A stretch of DNA of 36,027 nucleotides from Saprolegnia diclina VS20. Taxonomy: Eukaryota > Oomycota > Saprolegniomycetes > Saprolegniales > Saprolegniaceae. This document shows, piece by piece, positions 21,364 through 31,804 of the stretch; position 1 is the first letter of the stretch; each line of letters opens with the position of its first letter. Below the pieces are notes generated by a model that saw only the letters and a program-made list of their open reading frames with translations, was not told where the DNA came from and did not search any database. The translations under genes were made by a program, and so were the position numbers. The stretch lies in contig NW_008246108.1 of NCBI RefSeq assembly GCF_000281045.1, positions 310,197 to 346,223 on the forward strand. Reading direction: 5' to 3'.

Positions 21364-22650
21364 TTACTTCTTCTTGTTTGTGACGTTGAACTGGAAGTGG
21401 ATAATGTCACCGTCCTGGACCACGTACGTCTTGCCTTCCTGGCGGTACTTGCCGGCGGCCTTGACCTTGGTCATGCCACGCTTGTCGCCTTCCGAGAGCT
21501 CCTTGAAATCGTTGAACGCAACGACCTCGGCCTTGATGAAGCCGCGCTCAAAGTCCGAGTGGATCACACCGGCGGCCTGGGGCGCGAGGGCACCCTTGCG
21601 CACGGTCCAGCACCGCACCTCCTTTTCGCCGGCCGTGAAGTAGTACATGAGGTTGAGCTGCTTGTAGCCGACCTTGATGATGCGCGGCAGCACGGACGGG
21701 GCGGCGTCCGCGATCGGGTTGGCGCGGTTGGCCCAGAGCTCCTGCTCGTGCTCGATCGAGAACGGGATCATGACGCCGCCGCCATGCGTGTCGATCCACT
21801 GCTTGATGGGCACGAGCCACTTGTTCTGCTTGCGGAGGAAGTCGCGCTTGCTCAAGTTGACGCAGTAAATGATGGGCTTGGTCGTGATGCAGGCTAATAT
21901 CGACCGCTAAGATCTCATAGCACACTTCAAGAAGTGACGTACCCGGGATGAGTTCGTTGATCTTCTCGACTTCCGGCGCCGTCCAGCCCTCCTTGGAGGC
22001 GATGCCAACGTTGTTCTCGAGCATCTCTTGGACCTCGTCCATGACCGAGAAGAAGAGCGGCGGCAGCTTCATGGTCGGGTTCTTGCGCACGTCGGCCTCG
22101 CGCGCCTTGCGCTGGCCGAGCACGTACGCCAAGTCCTTCTTGCAGAGCTCGCCTTGGATCGTCTCGAGATCGCGGATCGGGTCGACCTATAGCCACAAGG
22201 ATGAGACATCGTTGCACAAGCGTATTTGCAGCGTACCGAGTCGTCGACGTGGACGACTTCGTCGCTCTCAAAGGCGCGGACGATGTGGAAGATGCCATCG
22301 ACGGCCTGGATGTGCGAGAGGAAGGCGTTGCCGAGGCCGGCGCCTTCGCTGGCGCCGCGGATGAGGCCGGCAATGTCCGTGCACTGGAGGTACGCGGGAT
22401 ACTCGCTCGGCGGCTGCCACACCTTGCAGAGCCACTCGTAGCGCTCGTCGGGCACGGCGCAGCGCGCCTCGTTCGGGTCGATGGTGCAGAAGGGAAAGTT
22501 CTCAGCGGCCACCGCCTGCGCCGTGAGGAGGTTGAAGAGCGACGACTTGCCCACGTTGGGGAGGCCGACGAGGCCCATCTTGAGCGAGTTGCCGGCGCGG
22601 CCGAAGCGGGCGGCGGACGGTTCAGCTTCAACGGCCTTCTTCGGGGGCAT
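21364..22650 (-). CDS. OLA1: Obg-like ATPase 1 (YchF family)
   Basis: Three exons (22650-22237, 22186-21943, 21893-21364) give 395 residues, the usual length of eukaryotic OLA1, with introns of 50 and 49 bp. G1 is [10 protein letters not shown]3 is DIAGL and the G4 position reads NLSKRD. A coiled-coil helical domain follows G3, and the C-terminus is a TGS domain ([16 protein letters not shown]...[14 protein letters not shown]). The family consists of ribosome-associated P-loop ATPases acting in translation and stress control in the cytosol. Animal and plant OLA1 usually carry an acidic residue in the fourth G4 position, thought to set ATP over GTP preference. Here that position is lysine, which merits a check. 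The start at 22650 is the first ATG in frame and matches the expected basic N-terminus (MPPKKAVE). Confidence 0.96.
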
Positions 22651-23564
22651 GGTCGATATCGAGTTTTGTCTACGCACCAATGATACGCCCACATACAAAT
22701 CCCAAGGTCGTCCTCGACCGGGGCATAGAACCGCCACCTATGACGTGGCAGCACACGCGACGATCCTGTTCGTGTTTTCCGACCTTTGATTGGCGGTTGC
22801 TCACAACATACCGACCGACCATGACGCAAGTCTGTCGGAGCATGCAGCCTGTGCATGCCTCCGACGATGCACTGCAGGTGCTGGTTCATACCGACAGGCT
22901 GCATGCGTTGGCTCACGGACGCTGCTCTCGTACGGCCAACTGTCCGTCGCCCTCATCGTTGTCCCCACGGCTACCAAGTAGTAGCCTTCCACTGCTGGCC
23001 TTTGCCATGGACCTGAGCTGGCACCCTCGCGCTGCCAAGGTTTGCTTGGACGACCGATCATTTCGGGAGCCGCGATACGACAGCGGGAATTTATAGAGGC
23101 CTCCATAACGGTGCCTACGGTTATTATGGGTCACTCGAGGGGCGCCCGTGCAAGGGGCAGCACGTACTTGCGCAGAGCTTCGCTTCACACTCGCTTCTCC
23201 CCGAGGCTTCTTTCTCGAGCTGGTCGTCGCCAGCCTTCTCTGCATCGGCTTGTCCTCTTGCATACTCAGTCCAAGTGCGATCCGCGCGCTGGCCAGCTGG
23301 CGCGAGGGCCGTGTCGCAGCGTCATTCAATGCAAACAATCAAACCCGCGCGAAATAAAATAATATATACTTGATATTTGTACAGCATATTAGACAAAAGA
23401 AGAATTACGCGTGAACTTTTTCGAAACGTCGTGGGCGATCCCGAATAAAATTACTTACTATTTTTATCGCAGCGTTTTCGCATCGTTATACTTGAAGTAA
23501 GTAATGGGAATAGATTGCGAATAAAAAGGCAAGATTTGGTCTGAAGAGGCCAGTTGCCCTTGAG
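22651..23564. other. Divergent intergenic region with hairpins
   Basis: This 914-bp region lies between the ATGs of OLA1 (minus) and the PNRC-like gene (plus). It must hold both promoters. It contains a strong hairpin near 22834-22865, and 23340-23560 is markedly AT-rich compared with the rest. Open frames are present but show no recognisable domain. Confidence 0.55.
22834..22865. repeat. Strong hairpin with a competing stem
   Basis: gtcggagcatgc (22834-22845) pairs with gcatg-c-ctccgac (22853-22865) around a 7-base loop with one bulged base. The loop-side sequence gcatgcagcctgt (22840-22852) is also a perfect 13-bp inverse of acaggctgcatgc (22894-22906), so two mutually exclusive stems can form. 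Confidence 0.7.
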
Positions 23565-24370
23565 ATGACGCACCTTCAGCCCCGCAAAGACCACCTCGTC
23601 GGGCGCCCGCTGGTCCCGTTCTTCACCGAGGAGGGCCATGTGAACGCGTCGCTGCAGCTCTCGTCGTACGCGCCGTCGTCTCCTGCGTCGAATGGTGTCT
23701 CATGTGCCCCTGTAGCGCGGCCACGCACGAGGCCATGGACGTCGACGCCCGCGTCTGGAACGCCGAGCAAGGCTATTTTGAATACCCGGAGCCAGCATGT
23801 ACAGAGACGCCGAAGCGCACGCTGCTACTGACACCACAGCGCCTCGTACGCCGCCTGCGCCAGCAATCTCTGCGGCTAACATGGATATGTGCCTAGGAGG
23901 AGGAGCGCAGCAAGTCGCGCGGCAAGACACACACGACACCGAGCACAGAAAAGCCGCGGTCACCACCGCGCGCAGGCTCCAACTCGAAGAAGCAACGTAG
24001 CAAGAAGCCGACGGCCGCCGTCGAGCCCCACACGCCCCAGAAACCGACACCGCCCAAGCAACGGTCCCCGACAGGCACGAACAGCACGAACAGCAGCAAC
24101 ACCAACAGCAACGCGAATTCAAGTCAGAAAAAGAAGGCGACGCAGGCCCCGGCCAAGTGGGCGTGGTCAGCCTTCCAGTCCTCGCCGGACCCGAAGACGC
24201 TGCCGATGCCGCCGTTCCTGTCGCCTCAGCCGGTCGTCACGGAGAAGCCGTCACCACCGCCGCCGCCGGCTCCGTCGATCCAGATTTTACAGCGACCAAA
24301 GACGGCAGTCACCAAGCCCGAAGACGCCATGACGCAGCAGCTGCGCAAGATGCTCAACATGGAGCCGTAA
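23565..24370 (+). CDS. PNRC/Edc1-like proline-rich protein, candidate decapping co-factor
   Basis: Three exons (23565-23696, 23732-23845, 23897-24370) give 239 residues, with introns of 35 and 51 bp. Most of the protein is disordered: a basic, Ser/Thr/Asn-rich middle and proline runs. Residues 170-189 read WAWSAFQSSPDPKTLPMPPF. This matches the short PNRC/Edc1 motif (aromatic, F, S-P-x-P, LP-x-P-x-F) that contacts the decapping enzyme Dcp1/Dcp2 in animals, plants and yeast. The C-terminus (TQQLRKMLNM) is an amphipathic helix of the kind seen in short decapping- or repression-factor motifs. The likely role is activation of mRNA decapping in the cytosol. The assignment rests on short motifs only. 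Donor and acceptor of the first intron are less certain. Confidence 0.72.
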
Positions 24371-24913
24371 GCGCGCCAACGAGCCTTTTTTTCCTCAGAG
24401 ACCATCGAGCGCTATGGCGTTGAAATAATGATCTGGGGTTTTTGGTTCATTTCATGTGTCCCAACTAGACATCTCTAACTGGTGGTTGATTCGACGCATC
24501 AAGCTATTAGGCCCTTGCGAATATCACGCGTCCCTTGGCACAACTGCGGCCGTTGGCGAAAAGCTGAGCCACATGTTACGAGGTGGCTGTGACCCTCTCG
24601 ATGCCTCACTCGTATCAGCGACTACAGCCGGATCGCCGATTGTTGTAGCACGGGCGAAACCTGATTGCTCGGAGTTCCATCGCCCGATGCGCAGTTCAAA
24701 CAAGAGGCTAATTCATATGATACGCTTATATTCGATTACCTCTATTATTACATGTCTGGATACTGTGAAGTCCGGGGTATGAATATTGTAAAAACTTTTA
24801 TATCCGATGCCCTTTCACAATTGATTTTTTACTTCTTGAAGTACCTGCCGCCCAGAACCTCGTCTCCGCGGCTGGCAGCGTCCTATACCTTGTCGCGCAC
24901 GGCTCTTTCATCA
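24371..24913. other. No gene recognised
   Basis: Spacer between two plus-strand genes. Its second half is AT-rich. Short frames at 24456-24937 show no domain. It should contain the 3' end of the PNRC-like gene and the GH6 promoter. Confidence 0.5.
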
Positions 24914-24930
24914 GTCATTACTCAATTTTA
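24914..24930 (+). promoter_or_regulatory. Putative oomycete initiator before the GH6 gene
   Basis: The run gtcattactcaatttta has two overlapping matches to the pyrimidine-CA-type initiator known from oomycete promoters (tcatta and tcaatttt), ending 3 bp before the ATG at 24934. If it is used, the 5' leader is very short. The call rests on motif and position only. Confidence 0.35.
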
Positions 24931-24933
24931 TCT

Positions 24934-26421
24934 ATGAAAACCACCACCTTCCTCACCACCAGCGTCGCCTTTGCGGCTGCCACGAGTGCGACGACCATCT
25001 GCAGCGCGGTGCCGCCGTTCAACTACGTGTCGGCGTCGACTGCGCACCCTCAACTCGCGCCAGCCCTCGACGTTCTCAAGCAGCAGCCCATCGCGACGTG
25101 GTACACGGACCAGTACGTCAGCGACCTCTCAGGGCTCATGGCCAAGTGCCAAGATGCGACGCCAGCGATCGTTGTATATGGTCTGCCGCAGAAGGACTGC
25201 GCCCACGGGTACTCGTCTGAGGGCAGCAACGCCAACACGGCCGATTACGCCAAGTGGATTCAAAAGCTCATGGATCAAGTCGGGTCGAACCGCGACGTCG
25301 TCTACATCCTCGAGCCGGACGCCTTGGGGCTCCTCGCCAACAACCCATGCGCGACGCAGCACAACTACAAGGCGAACCTCCGCATCGCCATCGAAATGCT
25401 CGCGTCCAACCCAAAGGCCAAGATCTACGCGGACGTGGCGGCCTGGGGTGACATGGCCAAGACGACTTCGATCCTGAACGAGCTCAAGGAAGCGGGTCGC
25501 CTCTCGGGCATCGCGATCAACACGTCAAACTACGTCTCCAACGACAAACTCCTTGCGACGTGCCAGTCGTACTCGGCCGCGACCAACGGCCTTCACTGCA
25601 TCTTTGATACCTCACGCAACTTCAACGGATCGCCCTCGAGCGAGTGGTGCAACGCCAAGTCCGGTGGCATTGGCTCGCCGCCGACTGCCAACACGGGCTA
25701 CCCCCTCGTCGATTACTTTCTCTGGCTCAAGGTGCCGGGGGAGAGCGACGGTCAGTGCAACGACGCAGGGCGCACGAGCGACGCGGCCGTCGGGCCAAGC
25801 GCCGGGCAGTTCTTTCCGGATGGCCTGGAGCGTCTCTGGAACCAAGGCCATTTTGTCCAAAAGCAAGGGCTACCCAAGATCGGCGGCGCGTGGCCGCAGT
25901 CAACAACCGCCTCGCCGACACCCGTGGTGACACCGGCGCCGACTCCTGCAGCAACCAATGCGCCCGCATCGCCGACATCAACGCCAACGACCTCGACTAC
26001 GACGCGCATGCCCACCACGGACTCGTCGACCACGGGCTCGCCTGTAACAGAGACGCCCACGACCGAGACGCCAGTGTCGACTTCCAACGTTCCATCGGTG
26101 TACCGCAGCACCTCTGGCTCCGTTGCGCACGGTAGCGACGTCCTTGACACACCGACGCCGCCTACGTATGACGCAAAGCCGACACCCTCGGCGACATCAC
26201 AGACGTACACGGCGAGCACCGGTGCGCGCGACACTGGCACAGACTCGACCACGATTGCGCTCTCAACTCTCGTCGGCGTCGGCGCCGTCGCAGCCGTCGC
26301 CATGGCCGCGGTTGCCGTGCGCAAGCGCATCACGCAAGACAAAGCCGACTTGGAGCTCGAGCGCGACGTTAGTGGTATCGTCATCCTGTCCACCGATCGC
26401 GCGCAAACGAGCATCCTCTAA
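24934..26421 (+). CDS. Membrane-anchored GH6 cellulase
   Basis: A single uninterrupted exon of 495 residues. A signal peptide (about 1-19) is followed by a glycoside hydrolase family 6 catalytic domain, about residues 22-325. Visible family landmarks are ATWYTDQ, VVYGLPQKDC with the expected active-site Asp88, YILEPDALG with the expected catalytic acid Asp129, and WLKVPGESDGQC near the C-terminal end of the barrel. GH6 enzymes cleave beta-1,4-glucan (cellulose) with inversion. A Thr/Ser/Pro-rich linker of about 110 residues leads to a hydrophobic helix (LVGVGAVAAVAMAAVAV) and a 33-residue charged tail. The enzyme should therefore stay in the plasma membrane facing outward. It could digest plant cellulose or remodel the organism's own cellulosic wall; the membrane anchor favours the latter. 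No carbohydrate-binding module is seen. Confidence 0.93.
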   Translation: MKTTTFLTTSVAFAAATSATTICSAVPPFNYVSASTAHPQLAPALDVLKQQPIATWYTDQYVSDLSGLMAKCQDATPAIVVYGLPQKDCAHGYSSEGSNANTADYAKWIQKLMDQVGSNRDVVYILEPDALGLLANNPCATQHNYKANLRIAIEMLASNPKAKIYADVAAWGDMAKTTSILNELKEAGRLSGIAINTSNYVSNDKLLATCQSYSAATNGLHCIFDTSRNFNGSPSSEWCNAKSGGIGSPPTANTGYPLVDYFLWLKVPGESDGQCNDAGRTSDAAVGPSAGQFFPDGLERLWNQGHFVQKQGLPKIGGAWPQSTTASPTPVVTPAPTPAATNAPASPTSTPTTSTTTRMPTTDSSTTGSPVTETPTTETPVSTSNVPSVYRSTSGSVAHGSDVLDTPTPPTYDAKPTPSATSQTYTASTGARDTGTDSTTIALSTLVGVGAVAAVAMAAVAVRKRITQDKADLELERDVSGIVILSTDRAQTSIL

Positions 26422-26477
26422 GTTCTTAAACCATCGTATCAATTATTCTATATATATTCAAACAAAGTCCCAATTTT

Positions 26478-28159
26478 CTACTCCTTGCGAATCTCAAACG
26501 TATCGACGGCGAGGCCTGAGCCAGCGTCCACAAAGCTCCACGAGAGCACGCTGCGGTTGGCCTTGAGGAGCGAGACGCCGTAGTGCGTGTTGTCGACCAG
26601 GACGTTCCACGTCTGCGCCGCGACGCCGTCGTAGGGCTCGTGGCCGCCGGCGCTGCCGCAGGCGCCCGAGACCATGTACACGGGCGCGGCCGGGTTGAGA
26701 TACACGCTGCGGTCGTCGCTGACGCCGTCGAGGACGGGCACTCGATTGGCGATCGGGAGGTGGCGCTCGTACGCGTGCTGGTGGCCCGAGAGCACCATAT
26801 CAACTTGATACTTGAGAAAGAGCGGCTCGAAGGCGGCGAGGATCGCCTCTTGCTTCTTCTTGGGGTGACCCGTGGGTTTAAAGACTTTGAGGCCGTAAAT
26901 CGGTCGGTGCGACCCGACGAGAATCCACGGACGCTCGTGGCGCAGGGCCACCGCCGCCTTCAAGTCGGCTTCGAGCCACGCCAGCTGGTCGCCAAAGTGG
27001 CCATTCGCCACCTTTGTGCCCTTGTTGTTGCTCGGCGCGCCCTCGAAGTCCGACTCGGAGCTAATGCTAATGAAATGCACCGGTCCGTGGTTCCACGAGT
27101 ACCACATGTTGTGCGTCCCTGGCATTGCATTATGAGATCCAAAGCAACCGCCGACTCGATGCACGTACCGTTGGACTCGGCCGACGGCATGCGGAAGCGC
27201 GTGTTGAAAGCCGAAAAGTTGCTCAACTGCGCTTGCTTGGCCTCCGAGTAGACGCACGCCGGCGAGTAGCACTCGGCTTCGTGGTTCCCGACCGTCGTCA
27301 TGTACGGCACCTAGCTCGCTGGGTTATAATTTGTAGGAAGGTGGGGGACTTACGTGGTGCATGGTCGGCTCGAGCGAGTTCATCCACGCGTTGTAGGCCC
27401 TCTCGTACACAAAGCCGAGCGCGTTCGTGTCTTTATCGAGCGCCTGGAACGCGTTGTCGGCGTAGCTGAGGTCGCCAACGTGCCAGATAAGGTCCAGTCG
27501 ATCGGCGAGCGCCGAGACAAGGGACACTGTCGCCTCGGCGTTGTGCTCGCCAAAGTCCGCGTACATGAGCATCTCGAACGAGTGGTTGTCGCTGCTCGGG
27601 CGTGCTGTTCGAAAATGGTAGACCGACGACCGGCGCGTCACTAGGCAAGCACGACGTTCAAGATGCGAGCACCATGAAGGTAGGTACCGTTTTGGAGCGA
27701 GCCGACTTGGTAGTAATAGCGCGTCTTGGGCAGGAGGTTGGACAGCGTGACATGGTATGTGTACAGCGTGTAGTGCTCGTCGGCGTAGTACGAGGCGACC
27801 GTGGCCATGTGGGCAGTGAGGCGCGACGTGTTGTGAAATAGATGGTCGGCGACCCACACCGCGCTGTCGTTGATGCGGTGGTACGTAGTCCACGAGACGG
27901 TCATAGCCGTGCCAGGCTCGACGCCCGCGTACGCCAAGTGCAGCTGCTGCGGTCGCACGTGGAGCTCGACCATGGCCTGCGTCTCGGGCCCTTCTTCCAT
28001 CGACGCCGCTGCCGAGGCCGGCGTCGCTGGCACGACGAGGTAGTGGAAGAGAAGCAAGCCGGAGAGGAGCGCAAGGAGAAGCACGGCCAGCGCGAGCGCT
28101 CGGCGGCGCACGGGCGCCACTGCAGCCGGCGTCGGAGGTCGTTCGATGGCCCCGTACAT
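26478..28159 (-). CDS. Purple acid phosphatase, type II membrane protein
   Basis: Four exons (28159-27688, 27640-27354, 27310-27169, 27118-26478) give 513 residues, with introns of 47, 43 and 50 bp. A basic cytoplasmic N-terminus is followed by a single transmembrane helix (about 21-43, ALALAVLLLALLSGLLLFHYLVV) and no cleavage motif, so the enzyme faces outward or into the lumen. A fibronectin-like N-terminal domain (VSWTTY, LLPKTRYYYQVG) precedes the metallophosphatase core. All five metal-binding blocks are present: ADFG (Asp186), GDLSY (Asp214, Tyr217), GNHE (Asn262, His263), VGSHRP and SGHQHAYER. Such enzymes release phosphate from organic esters. An extra upstream frame to 28183 lacks an ATG. 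The gene is convergent with the GH6 gene, with 56 bp between stop codons. Confidence 0.94.
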
Positions 28160-28183
28160 CGTTTGCGCAAGTGAAACCTCCAA

Positions 28184-28912
28184 GCTGCCAAATGCTGCAG
28201 ATTCAATACTATAGTTTAATTAAGTGACGCAAATCCAAAGAGGCTTGGCGGTGCGAAAGGTGAACAACTGGCATTCGGTGTGAAATGATTTTTTCACGTG
28301 TGAACCGAACGTTAGTTAGTCGATGTTTCGACTTTAGTTGCAACTTGCAGATGCCAGAGGCGAGCGAGCAACTGGCCGAGCGCGCGTCGACAGTTGAAGA
28401 GCTCTGCAGCTGCATTTCAGCAGACGTAGCTGCCGCACGATGAGCCGCCGATGACACAGCAGTGCGTCTTTACACCACAGCAAAGCTTGACTGCAATGCC
28501 CCCGGACTGGTCTAGCGCTGCCCCAGTGATTCCCGTGTACCTTGACGCAGACGGCGAAAACTCGCCAAGCGCTTTGCAGCGAGGCCAGCGCAAGGCGCGT
28601 GCTAGACAATGCTATGGTACGCTACGTAGAGCGCTCGTGCTGCTGGAGCATTGCATGTCCTCGTCCATCTCCATCGTCAGTGACAAGGCTCGACACGTGC
28701 AAGCGCCCGAGGCTACAAGCTCTACCGGGTACTATTCGTCGCTCATGGCGTCGGCTCGAAAGGATGCGCCTGCCAAGGGTGGTCGGAGCATGTTCAGGCG
28801 GCAGTCCGCCCATCCCAAGGGCCCGCACCGTCACCTAGCTTCACGGCGCGCGGCGGCGAGGACCAGCTACATGAACACACCTCTCTGTATAAACGCGTTA
28901 CGGGCGCGGACC
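28184..28912. other. No confident gene; long plus-strand frame present
   Basis: The region holds the promoter of the phosphatase gene and the 3' flank of the small gene at 28913. An ATG frame starts at 28451 and stays open to 29449 (332 codons) on the plus strand. It crosses the small minus-strand gene antisense and shows no domain or hydrophobic pattern, so I treat it as fortuitous. Confidence 0.45.
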
Positions 28913-29274
28913 TTAGAGCTCGCGCTCGCCGAGGATGTCGGTGATCGCGATGAAGGCCGAGAGCGAGTTGGCCGGGTAAGTGGCGTAGTCGCGCTCCGTC
29001 GAGTGCGACGGCTTGACGTACTGGCGCGGGACGTCCGGGTAGCCTTCGGGGCTCGTGTACTTGCCGGCCTGGTGGGCGGTGTTGCTGCGGCGCCACACGG
29101 CTTCGTCCTCGAGGCGGTTCTTGGCGCTCGTGTGCGCCGCTTGCAGCAAGTCCTACGCGCCGCACATAAGCCTCTTCATACGGTCATGATTCGGCGCCCT
29201 ACATGCTCCTCGGCGGCCATGCGCTCGCGGCTGGCCATGAAGCTGTTGATCAAGTTCGAGATCGGGTTGGTCAT
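28913..29274 (-). CDS. Small protein of 103 residues, function unknown
   Basis: Two exons (29274-29203 and 29152-28913) joined by a 50-bp phase-0 GTAG...GTAG intron give MTNPISNLINSFMASRERMA and then a soluble helix and a tyrosine/proline-rich segment (KYTSPEGYPDVPRQYVKPSH). There is no signal peptide. The composition, the clean splice and the tight fit between neighbouring minus-strand genes support a real gene. I do not recognise the family; the N-terminal amphipathic helix could be a targeting or peripheral membrane segment. Confidence 0.7.
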
Positions 29275-29509
29275 CGTCGTCCTGCCTGCCACAAGTTGTG
29301 CACTGCGCCCCAGCGAAGGTCGGTATACAAATTCCAAGTCAATTAAAAAGCCACTTTCACGGCCAATAAACATCGCACTTAAAAGAGGCGCACTTGGTCG
29401 GCCGCCGCTACTCAGCGACAAGAGAAGAGGAGAAGACGTGTATAGATGAGAGGATGATGGCTACAACGCTGTCGGTCAACTACATAGTACAGTGCATACA
29501 CACAATCGC

Positions 29510-31804
29510 TCAGAGGACGACCCGCGAGCGCTGCGTCACGGCGCCTTGGTCAGCTACGACAGCCACGGCGATGAGCTTCCATACAAGGGCTAGGGTTGCC
29601 GCTGCTGGCAACGGCAAGCGAACCTTCTTCGCCTTGCCTGCGGCGGCTTGGGCGTTCATGAGCAGGGCCGCGACGGCTGCGTGACCATTCTCGACGGCAA
29701 CGTTCAGCGGCGTCCGTCCCATCTGCAAAATGAAAGATGAGCGTAGGTGTGAAGCATGGGCGTACGTTGTCGGAGCGGTGCGGGTTGGCCTTGGCCTGCA
29801 ACAGAAGCGTGACGACCTCGGCGTGCCCGGCCTCGGCAGCGACCCACAGCGGCGTCTTGCCTTCCTACGCAGCAATCACTGAGCGACAGTGGAAATGGTG
29901 CATAGCGGACTTCGTTGGGGCGGACGACGTCGGCTTTCGCCTTGAGGAGCAAGAGGACGGTGTTCGAATGCCCGTGCTGCGCCGCCACAAGCAGCGGTGT
30001 TGCGCCATCCTAGCCACATGCTCCATATTGTGGCTAGGATTCCGTGATCGTACTCTTCGGGATCGGTTCACGGTGGCTTGTGCGTTGAGAAGCAGGACAA
30101 CCACATTGCGGTGGCCGTGGGCGGCGCCGAGGAGCAACGCCGTCGAGCCATCCTACGCAACAACAAGATGTTGAAGCATCTGCGTAAGATTCAGTGACGT
30201 ACGGTGCTTGCTGCATTGACACTGGCACCGGAGCGGAGAAGCAGGGCGACTACGGCGTCATGGCCGTGCTGGGCCGCCGCATGCAAGGCCGTCGCGCCGT
30301 CCTACATTCCATGGCTTGAGCGTGATTACGCACAAAAGGCGACGCACAATCGTTGATGTCGTTAGCGACGCGTCCGAAGCGAGGAGGAGCGAGACAACTG
30401 CGTCATGCCCGTTCTGTGCGGCGACAAAAAGAGGTGTCGAGCCGTCCTGCGTCATTGGTTACGATAGCATCCGAGACGAAACCTCTACCTGCATGAGCTC
30501 GTCGACGTCGGCACCGGCGTCGAGAAGCAAGGCGACAACGGCGTCGTGGCCATTCTGCGCCGCGGCGTACAAGGCACTAAAACCGTCCTGCATAAACGAT
30601 AAGAAATGAGCTATCGAGCGTCGATTCGAACCCGAAGTCGCTTGGAAACGTCGGCGCCCGCACCAAGAAGCAGCGCCACGGCACCTGCGTGGCCGTTTTG
30701 GGCGGCCACGTACACGGGTGTCGCGCCCGCCTAGTCGGACAACGCGTCCACTCTGCACCCAGAGTCGCAAAAACGTACGTCGGTCGTCGTCTCGATCGGC
30801 GCAGACGCTTGAAGAAGGAGCCCGAGGATCGCGTCGTAGCCGTACTGGGCGGCCACAAACAATGGCGTGGCTCCGTCCTGCGGACAATGTCACGTCAGTA
30901 ATGCGCGGCACACGAAGCGGGAGCCACCTTGATGGACACGGCGGGGTCGGCGCGGCGCTTGACGAGCTGGGCGACGATGGCTACGTGTCCTTGCTGCGTC
31001 GCGACGGCCAATGGCGTCGCACCGTCCTGCAGCGTTGTCTGAGCCAACACCGAGATATTATGTGAGTACCTTGTTGGCGCAATTGGTCGTCGCCTTCGCC
31101 TGCAGTAGCAGGAGCACGACAACGATGTGGCCTTCAAAGGCGGCGATCCACAGCGGCGTCCGACCCGCCTACGGCGACGCTCTACATGCCGGCCAAGCGT
31201 CGATAGAAAAGGTACGCTGTCTCTCAGCTCCAGGTCGGCGCCAGCGGCAATAAGCAGCTTGACGACAGCGTGGAAGCCAAACGCAGCCGCAATGTGCAGC
31301 GGTGATGCGCCATCCTATGTAACAGTGCATGTCGAAGCGCGCCCAATACCATCGAGTCGGACCTTTGTGCACCGCTGCACGTCGGCGTTCGCAGCGAGAA
31401 GGAGCGCAACGACCTTGTCCCAGCCGTTCTGCGCTGCCACGTACAGCGGCGTCCAGCCATTCTATTTGAGTAGCATGGAAGGCGTCGAGACGGCGATGCG
31501 CACCTCGTCGCACTTGTTGACATTGGCGTCAGCCTCAATGAGGAGGCTCACGACCGCCTCAGCGCCGTGGAAGGCAGCTTTCAGCATTGGCGTCCACTCC
31601 TACGCATTACGTTGGTCGCGCGCAAGGCAGAGGGTCGTTGCACCTGCAGGAGGACGTCCGGGTCGACACCGTCGTTGAGGAGTTGCGTCGCGACCTCAAC
31701 GTCGTCAGCTTTGGCAGCGTCGAGCAGCTGCGCCTCGGGCTACATACACATGAGCAGACGGCTTAGAGGCCATCGCGTACGGTCAGTAGTCGGGGGCGTG
31801 GCAT
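29510..31804 (-). CDS. Ankyrin-repeat protein with one repeat per exon
   Basis: A short first exon (31804-31781, MPRPRLLT) is followed by 15 exons that each encode one ankyrin repeat: 31739-31644, 31599-31504, 31461-31363, 31314-31216, 31168-31070, 31026-30928, 30877-30779, 30730-30632, 30587-30489, 30446-30348, 30301-30203, 30152-30054, 30009-29911, 29864-29766 and 29722-29624. The last 13 are exactly 99 bp (33 codons), the first two 96 bp. All introns are phase 0 and 42-50 bp. Each repeat has the DGATPLxVAAQxGHxxVVxLLL pattern. The 3' end is open: either the last repeat reads on to TGA at 29510-29512 (538 residues) or a 34-bp intron leads to a stop at 29554 (512 residues). Ankyrin arrays bind partner proteins; the partner is unknown. 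An upstream ATG in the same frame near 31930 could lengthen the N-terminus. Confidence 0.9.
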
